Source: Oligoflexia bacterium
GTDB lineage: Bacteria; Bdellovibrionota; Bdellovibrionia; Bdellovibrionales; UBA1609
Assembly: GCA_026914095.1 (NCBI GenBank)
Contig: JAPPIY010000253.1
Location: 3,759-14,745 of the forward strand
Reading direction: 5' to 3'
Length of the DNA stretch: 10,987 nt
The position numbers and the translations under genes are program-made. Numbering within the stretch: position 1 is the first letter of the stretch; the number at the start of each line of letters is the position of its first letter. Shown one piece after another: positions 6,926-10,987 of the stretch. The notes under the pieces were generated by a model. The model saw nothing but the letters and a program-made list of their open reading frames with translations, did no database searches and was not told the origin of the DNA.

Positions 6926-8272
6926 ATGAAACAGTTTATTTTTTTACTTTTAGCGCTCTCATTTATATCTGGGTGTAATTTTCTCAGCGAAGGTGAAACA
7001 CAGCTTTCTGCTGAAGACAGTTTAACATTAGAAGAAGAAAACCTGGATGATTTTGTAATTGAAGAAGACGAAATGGATGAAGATCTTGATGATGATATGG
7101 ACGAAGACGGGATGGAAAGTGATGAAGAGCTTGAAGATGATATAGATGAAGACGAAACAGACGAAGGTGAAACAGAAAAATCTAAAAAAGGCAAAGGCTT
7201 TTTTTCATGGTTATTTGGTGATTCAGACGAGGAGGAATCAGATGAAGAGCTAGACAGCGAATTTATTGGAGAAGATGAAGATTTCTCATCGGCTGAAAGA
7301 GATTATGAAGACTATGAAGAAGACACTGACAAAAATACTGAAGATTACAGCGCGGCAGAATCTATTCAAACAGATATTCCAGAACAAGATATCCCTCAAG
7401 AAGACACTTCAGCCACAATAGAAACAGAGATGGATAACACAGAAACAACAAAAGCTGTTAAAAAACAAACAACTCCATTAAATAAAATTATAACTGTCCC
7501 CTATATGAAAGCGGGAAAAATTATAAATGCAGTCTATATTGCCAGGCCAGATGAAGATTTAACTGGCATCAGTCAAAAAATCTATGGAAAAAATGAAGTG
7601 GAGCAGTTGTTAAAAATTAACACCCACTTGCAAAATCGCTCCGTTGTTGTAGGAGACAAAATTTACTACAATTCCCCTAACCGTCCGAATGACAACAACA
7701 GGATTTTATTTTACTATCAAGACAACAATATTTCTCCTTCCTACTATAACTTATCCTCTGGGGATAACATAAGAAAAGTGGCCTCCCAGCTACTGGGACA
7801 CCCTAAAAGCTGGAAAGAAATCTGGGCAACCAATCCCAACTTAAAATCAAAATCGGAGGTAGCAGACAGCCTTAGCATCGTTTATTGGCCTCAATCAGCC
7901 ACTCAGCTTGCCTATAATAATCCACCAACGCCTGATATTCAGCCCAGTCAGCCTCAGTCAGATGAAAAACCCTTACAAAATCCGAACCAAATTCCACCGC
8001 CAGCAGAAAGTTTAATGCCAAATGAAGAGCTAAACAATCAACAAAAACTCCCACCAGAAGAAGATTTTGAACAGCCAGATTCAAATAATATTCCCCCTGT
8101 TCAAGAACAAATAAAAGAATCTAAAGGAATTATAAAAGAGCTTTTAAACAATGTAGAAATGATAGTTGGAATTATTGCATTTCTAATTCTGCTGTATCTA
8201 ATCATTCATATTATCATTAAAAAAAGAAAACAAAGAGATTTTGACTACACAGCCACAAATATTGAAATGTGA
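6926..8272 (+). CDS. Acidic LysM-domain lipoprotein with a C-terminal transmembrane helix
   Basis: No gene name is recognised. The 448 residues begin with a lipoprotein signal peptide ending in the lipobox ISGC (Cys17). Residues 22-84 contain 37 Asp/Glu and no basic residue. A short aromatic island follows (FFSWLFG, 92-98), then more acidic sequence to about 170. Two LysM-like domains sit at about 203-248 (with VVVGDKIYY) and 272-322 (SGDNIRKVASQLLG to SIVYWP), which suggests peptidoglycan binding in the periplasm. A Pro/Gln/Asn-rich linker spans about 330-405. Near the end comes a helix at 412-431, then KKRKQR and a short cytosolic tail. ATG 6926 is chosen over GTG 6917 because AAGGAG at 6910-6915 is ten bases from the ATG but only one from the GTG. 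The gene ends in tandem stops, TGATAA. It recalls FimV-like LysM proteins, but here the acidic part would be periplasmic. A role in envelope organisation is inference. Confidence 0.88.
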   Translation: MKQFIFLLLALSFISGCNFLSEGETQLSAEDSLTLEEENLDDFVIEEDEMDEDLDDDMDEDGMESDEELEDDIDEDETDEGETEKSKKGKGFFSWLFGDSDEEESDEELDSEFIGEDEDFSSAERDYEDYEEDTDKNTEDYSAAESIQTDIPEQDIPQEDTSATIETEMDNTETTKAVKKQTTPLNKIITVPYMKAGKIINAVYIARPDEDLTGISQKIYGKNEVEQLLKINTHLQNRSVVVGDKIYYNSPNRPNDNNRILFYYQDNNISPSYYNLSSGDNIRKVASQLLGHPKSWKEIWATNPNLKSKSEVADSLSIVYWPQSATQLAYNNPPTPDIQPSQPQSDEKPLQNPNQIPPPAESLMPNEELNNQQKLPPEEDFEQPDSNNIPPVQEQIKESKGIIKELLNNVEMIVGIIAFLILLYLIIHIIIKKRKQRDFDYTATNIEM

Positions 8273-8466
8273 TAAGCGCTCAAGCAGACTTTTGCTTGGA
8301 CAAAGGCAGGCTCTAAAGACAGAACGCTCCCTGCCAAAAGCTGAAGCCTTTTAAAAATCTTATATTTTGAGTAATTTAAGTATGTAATTCCCTTTATTTT
8401 AAGGTTTTAAAAGAATTTTAAAAAAAACTATAGTCCAGCTGTTCATCCAGTATTATGAGGATTTAT
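8273..8466 (+). other. Non-coding gap between the lipoprotein gene and the rho promoters
   Basis: This stretch is the promoter-free part of a 309-base gap, and no convincing reading frame was seen in it. It holds three small inverted repeats. CAAGC (8281-8285) pairs with GCTTG (8294-8298). GGCAGG (8305-8310) pairs with CCTGCC (8330-8335). AAAAGC (8336-8341) pairs with G-CCTTTT (8346-8352) around a TGAA loop with a bulged C. The last ends in only four T residues, so the cluster is at best a weak terminator for the lipoprotein gene. An A/T-only palindrome follows, TTTTAAAA-GAA-TTTTAAAA (8405-8423). Confidence 0.5.
8336..8352 (+). terminator. Weak terminator candidate after the lipoprotein gene
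   Basis: AAAAGC (8336-8341) and GCCTTTT (8346-8352) form a six-pair stem with one bulged C and a four-base TGAA loop, ending in T4. It lies about 65 bases after the lipoprotein stop and directly follows the GGCAGG/CCTGCC hairpin. The T tract is short and is part of the stem, so efficiency is doubtful. The element is nearly symmetrical and would look similar on the other strand. Confidence 0.25.
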
Positions 8467-8495
8467 TTGACAAAATCTATTTTTTTGTTTATATT
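8467..8495 (+). promoter_or_regulatory. Upstream sigma70-type promoter for rho (P1)
   Basis: A perfect -35, TTGACA (8467-8472), and TATATT (8490-8495, five of six -10 bases) are separated by the ideal 17 bases. Predicted initiation is near 8502, giving an untranslated leader of about 80 bases before the rho ATG. It is the best match to the vegetative consensus in the window. Confidence 0.75.
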
Positions 8496-8500
8496 AAGTC

Positions 8501-8530
8501 TTGACAAGATAGAAATTTCCCATTTATAGT
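8501..8530 (+). promoter_or_regulatory. Downstream sigma70-type promoter for rho (P2)
   Basis: TTGACA (8501-8506) and TATAGT (8525-8530, five of six) lie 18 bases apart. Predicted initiation is near 8537, about 45 bases before the rho ATG. The -35 box sits on the predicted start site of P1, so the two promoters probably cannot be occupied at the same time. Confidence 0.65.
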
Positions 8531-8581
8531 ATTTTTAGTCTTTTAAGGGTAATTTCCGTTTTTTAAGAATTCACATAAATT

Positions 8582-10057
8582 ATGTCTGATAATATAACAA
8601 AAGATAAATCTTCTTTTACTGGATCGCCTTCCTCAAATAGAGAAAAGACTCACTCTTACAGAGGGAATAACGGCAAAAAATCCCGCGGTTATGGCTCTAA
8701 CAACCGCAATCATTTAAGAAATGGAGGCGCCCCCCACAACGAAACAGCTAAAGAGCCAGCTCCCCCTGTTGATCTGTCTGATATCACACTCACAGAAGAA
8801 GAAAAAAAGGATCTGGATTTAAAAAACTTAAAATCTAAAGACATTCATTCTCTTACAAAACTGGCTCATAAATTAAAAATAGAAAATCCCGGCAGTTTGA
8901 AGCGTCAGGATATGGTCTTTGAAATTTTAAAGCGGGCAGGGCAGTTAGGGGATATTTTAGGAAACGGTGTCTTAGAAGTCCTGCCAGATGGTTATGGTTT
9001 TTTAAGGTCCCCTGATTACAACTATCTTCCTGCTGTTGATGATATTTATGTCAGTCCCTCTCAAGTTAGAAAGTGGGGCCTAAAAAGCGGAGACACTATC
9101 AGTGGAACTATCCGCTCTCCAAAAGAAGGAGAAAGATACTTTGCGCTCTTAAAAATTGAGCAGCTTAACTTTAAAGCGCCTGAAAAAAGCCGTGATAAAA
9201 ATTTATTTGAGAATTTGACTCCCTTATATCCCCAAGAGCGTTTCCGCTTGGAATATCAGCCCACAGAATTCACAACTCGCGTGGTTGATCTCATGGCTCC
9301 TTTAGGCAAAGGGCAAAGAGCTTTAATTGTAGCTCCTCCCCGAACAGGTAAAACCGTGCTGTTGCAAAACATTGCCAATGCTATTTCCACCAACCATCCC
9401 GAGGTGTTTTTAATTGTATTGTTAATTGATGAAAGGCCAGAAGAAGTAACAGACATGTCCCGAAGTGTAAAAGGTGAAGTTGTGTCCTCTACTTTTGATG
9501 AGCCTCCCCACCGTCATGTGCAAGTCGCTGAAATGGTGATAGAAAAGGCCAAAAGACTAGTGGAAAACAAGTATGATGTTGTAATCCTTTTGGATTCTAT
9601 CACAAGATTAGGCAGAGCTTATAACACTGTTATACCTCCTTCCGGAAAAATTCTCTCTGGAGGAGTGGATTCTAACGCTTTGCACAAACCAAAACGATTT
9701 TTTGGAGCCGCTAGAAATATTGAAGAAGGCGGAAGTCTGACCATTGTAGCAACGGCTTTAGTGGATACTGGCTCCAGAATGGATGAAGTGATTTTTGAAG
9801 AATTTAAAGGAACAGGCAACTCAGAGATTATACTAGACAGAAAACCTATGGAAAAGCGGATTTTCCCTTGTATGGATATTTATAAATCAGGAACAAGAAA
9901 AGAAGACTTGCTGGTTTCTAAAAAAGAATTGGATCGTTTGTATATTTTAAGAAAAGTTTTAGCGCCCATGGGTGTAGTGGACTGTTTGGAGTTTTTAATT
10001 GATAAATTAAAAGCGTCCAAAACCAACCAAGCTTTTTTAGACAATATGAGCAGTTGA
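8582..10057 (+). CDS. rho: Transcription termination factor Rho
   Basis: Rho is a hexameric RNA helicase that binds nascent untranslated RNA and uses ATP to release RNA polymerase. Of 491 residues, 1-78 precede the usual start of the family. They form a Ser/Asn/Arg/Gly-rich, probably disordered extension (basic core about 20-52) and a short acidic segment (64-78). The Rho N-terminal helical domain follows (about 79-125), then the cold-shock-like RNA-binding domain with DGYGFLRS and DDIYVSPSQVRKWGL. Next come Walker A APPRTGKT (251-258, Lys257), Walker B VVILLDS (Asp338), the Q-loop SGGVDSNAL and the R-loop GTGNSE. All catalytic elements are present. The Walker A carries RT where E. coli has KA. 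The ATG at 8582 has no Shine-Dalgarno sequence, but no better in-frame start exists before the conserved part. Two promoters precede it and prfA follows after 24 bases. Confidence 0.97.
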   Translation: MSDNITKDKSSFTGSPSSNREKTHSYRGNNGKKSRGYGSNNRNHLRNGGAPHNETAKEPAPPVDLSDITLTEEEKKDLDLKNLKSKDIHSLTKLAHKLKIENPGSLKRQDMVFEILKRAGQLGDILGNGVLEVLPDGYGFLRSPDYNYLPAVDDIYVSPSQVRKWGLKSGDTISGTIRSPKEGERYFALLKIEQLNFKAPEKSRDKNLFENLTPLYPQERFRLEYQPTEFTTRVVDLMAPLGKGQRALIVAPPRTGKTVLLQNIANAISTNHPEVFLIVLLIDERPEEVTDMSRSVKGEVVSSTFDEPPHRHVQVAEMVIEKAKRLVENKYDVVILLDSITRLGRAYNTVIPPSGKILSGGVDSNALHKPKRFFGAARNIEEGGSLTIVATALVDTGSRMDEVIFEEFKGTGNSEIILDRKPMEKRIFPCMDIYKSGTRKEDLLVSKKELDRLYILRKVLAPMGVVDCLEFLIDKLKASKTNQAFLDNMSS

Positions 10058-10079
10058 TTTTTTCAGATTAAAAAAATCA
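10055..10079 (+). promoter_or_regulatory. Hairpin joining the rho stop codon to the prfA start
   Basis: TGATTTTTT (10055-10063), whose first three bases are the rho stop codon, is exactly complementary to AAAAAATCA (10071-10079), with a seven-base loop. The nine-pair stem can be extended by two G-U pairs up to the base before the prfA ATG at 10082. It fills the intergenic space and leaves no room for a Shine-Dalgarno sequence, which suggests that ribosomes finishing rho open it for prfA. The stem is almost all A-U and is not a typical terminator. Confidence 0.55.
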
Positions 10080-10081
10080 GT

Positions 10082-10987
10082 ATGATAGAACAACTCCCTA
10101 AAATAAAAAAAGAATATTTTAATCTAAAAAAAAAACTAAATGATCCGTCTGTCGTTCAAGACCCTAAAGCCTTTGCTAATTTAAGCCAAGAGTTTCACCA
10201 TTTAGAAAAAACCTATAAGCTCATTGAAAATTATGAAAAAATAAAAAATCAAATTCAAGAAAACACTCTCTTAATCAAAGAAGAAAAAGACCCTGGCTTA
10301 ATTGAGCTAGCTAAGGAGGAAAATCAAAAGCTTTCTGAAGAGCTAAAGCAAAAAGAAAGAGAATTAAAACTGAAACTGTTACCAGAAGATCCTAACGATA
10401 AAAAAAATGTTATCTTAGAAATTAGAGCGGGAGCCGGAGGGGATGAAGCCTCTTTATTCGCGCAAAACCTCTTTTCAGCTTACTGCGCCTATGCTCAATC
10501 TCAATCTTGGAAGATAGACATTATCTCCATTTCAGAAGGCAATGTCGGAGGTTATAAAGAAATTATAGCTAGTATAAGCGGTTTTATGGTTTATAGCGCT
10601 TTAAAATATGAGTCAGGGGTGCACCGTGTCCAGCGTGTTCCTAAAACCGAATCTCAAGGCCGTATTCACACCTCTACGGTCACAGTGGTCGTTCTTCCAG
10701 AAGCTGATCCTGTTCATGTTAAAATCAATCCTTCTGATCTCAGAGTGGATGTTTGCCGCTCCAGCGGGGCCGGCGGACAGCATGTAAATACCACCGATTC
10801 TGCTGTCCGAATTGTCCATTTCCCTACAAAAATCACTGTTTATTGCCAGCAAGAAAAATCACAGCATGCCAATAAAGAAAAAGCTTTTAAGATTCTTTAT
10901 GCCAGGCTTCTTGATTTTCAAACAGAAAAAAAGAAAAAAGAAGAATCTCAAAAACGACAAGATCAAATGGGGACAGGAGATCGCTCT
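10082..10987 (+). CDS. prfA: Peptide chain release factor 1 (RF1), 3' end beyond the window
   Basis: RF1 reads UAA and UAG stop codons in the ribosomal A site and triggers release of the finished protein. The frame is open from the ATG at 10082 to the last base, giving 302 residues of an expected 355-360. The N-terminal coiled region is followed by EIRAGAGGDEA, then HRVQRVPKTESQGRIHTS containing the stop-recognition tripeptide PxT (Pro187-Lys188-Thr189), and the catalytic GGQ loop SSGAGGQHVNTTDS (Gly231-Gly232-Gln233). The PxT motif separates it from RF2, which has SPF there. Lys in the middle position, where Ala or Val is common, is a minor variant. The visible part ends in MGTGDRS, just before the usual C-terminal domain. 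There is no Shine-Dalgarno sequence, and the hairpin from the rho stop codon occupies the space before the ATG. Co-transcription with rho is likely. In many genomes rpmE lies between rho and prfA; it is absent here. Confidence 0.97.
   Translation, partial: MIEQLPKIKKEYFNLKKKLNDPSVVQDPKAFANLSQEFHHLEKTYKLIENYEKIKNQIQENTLLIKEEKDPGLIELAKEENQKLSEELKQKERELKLKLLPEDPNDKKNVILEIRAGAGGDEASLFAQNLFSAYCAYAQSQSWKIDIISISEGNVGGYKEIIASISGFMVYSALKYESGVHRVQRVPKTESQGRIHTSTVTVVVLPEADPVHVKINPSDLRVDVCRSSGAGGQHVNTTDSAVRIVHFPTKITVYCQQEKSQHANKEKAFKILYARLLDFQTEKKKKEESQKRQDQMGTGDRS

Noticed and set aside
6895..7194. Minus-strand Ser-rich open frame (99 codons) opposite the lipoprotein start
   Set aside because: The Ser runs are simply the reverse reading of GAT/GAA codons in the acidic tract. 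The real signal peptide, lipobox and ribosome site are on the + strand.
8405..8423. Palindrome TTTTAAAA-GAA-TTTTAAAA as an operator
   Set aside because: It is A/T-only low-complexity sequence more than 40 bases upstream of the nearest -35 box. Chance is the simplest explanation.
6816..8436. Nine-base sequence GGACTATAG (6816-6824) repeated inverted at 8428-8436
   Set aside because: One shared nine-base match between two gaps of 200-300 bases is not unlikely by chance, and its core CTATAG is itself a palindrome.

Overview
The window is AT-rich (about two thirds A+T by eye), densely coding, and every gene lies on the + strand. It reads as a chromosomal housekeeping segment of a Gram-negative bacterium, not a mobile or accessory island. 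The SMC head and the grouping of an acidic LysM lipoprotein, rho and prfA resemble predatory or free-living delta-like bacteria (Bdellovibrionota). That placement rests on remembered family resemblance, not on a search, and is moderate to low in confidence. No tRNA, rRNA, CRISPR array, insertion sequence or integrase was seen.

Layout. Bases 1-140 are a leader with one weak promoter candidate. Bases 141-6727 form a probable operon. It begins with pyruvate phosphate dikinase, which has an unusual N-terminal extension of about 53 residues. A small pentapeptide-repeat protein follows with an ATGA overlap, and then a full-length SMC condensin ATPase after 39 bases. A bulged hairpin plus T7 follows smc and may terminate it. 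A leader with two interleaved inverted repeats, capable of forming a pseudoknot, precedes a LysM lipoprotein (6926-8272). That protein has a lipobox at one end, a transmembrane helix at the other and a very acidic stretch between them. A 309-base gap carries small hairpins and two tandem near-consensus sigma70 promoters that drive rho (8582-10057). The gene for release factor 1, prfA, starts 24 bases later and runs off the right edge with its frame open.

How the genes fit together. ppdK serves central carbon metabolism, smc serves chromosome folding, the lipoprotein serves the cell envelope, and rho and prfA serve transcription and translation termination. The first three genes look co-transcribed. 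rho and prfA look translationally coupled, because a 9-bp hairpin starts at the rho stop codon and fills the whole gap, and neither gene has a Shine-Dalgarno sequence, unlike the other four.

I did not find a clearly new defence or mobile system. The most unusual items are the candidate pseudoknot leader, the rho-prfA hairpin, the doubly anchored acidic LysM protein, an SMC signature motif with Arg in place of Gly, and the N-terminal extensions on Rho and PPDK.
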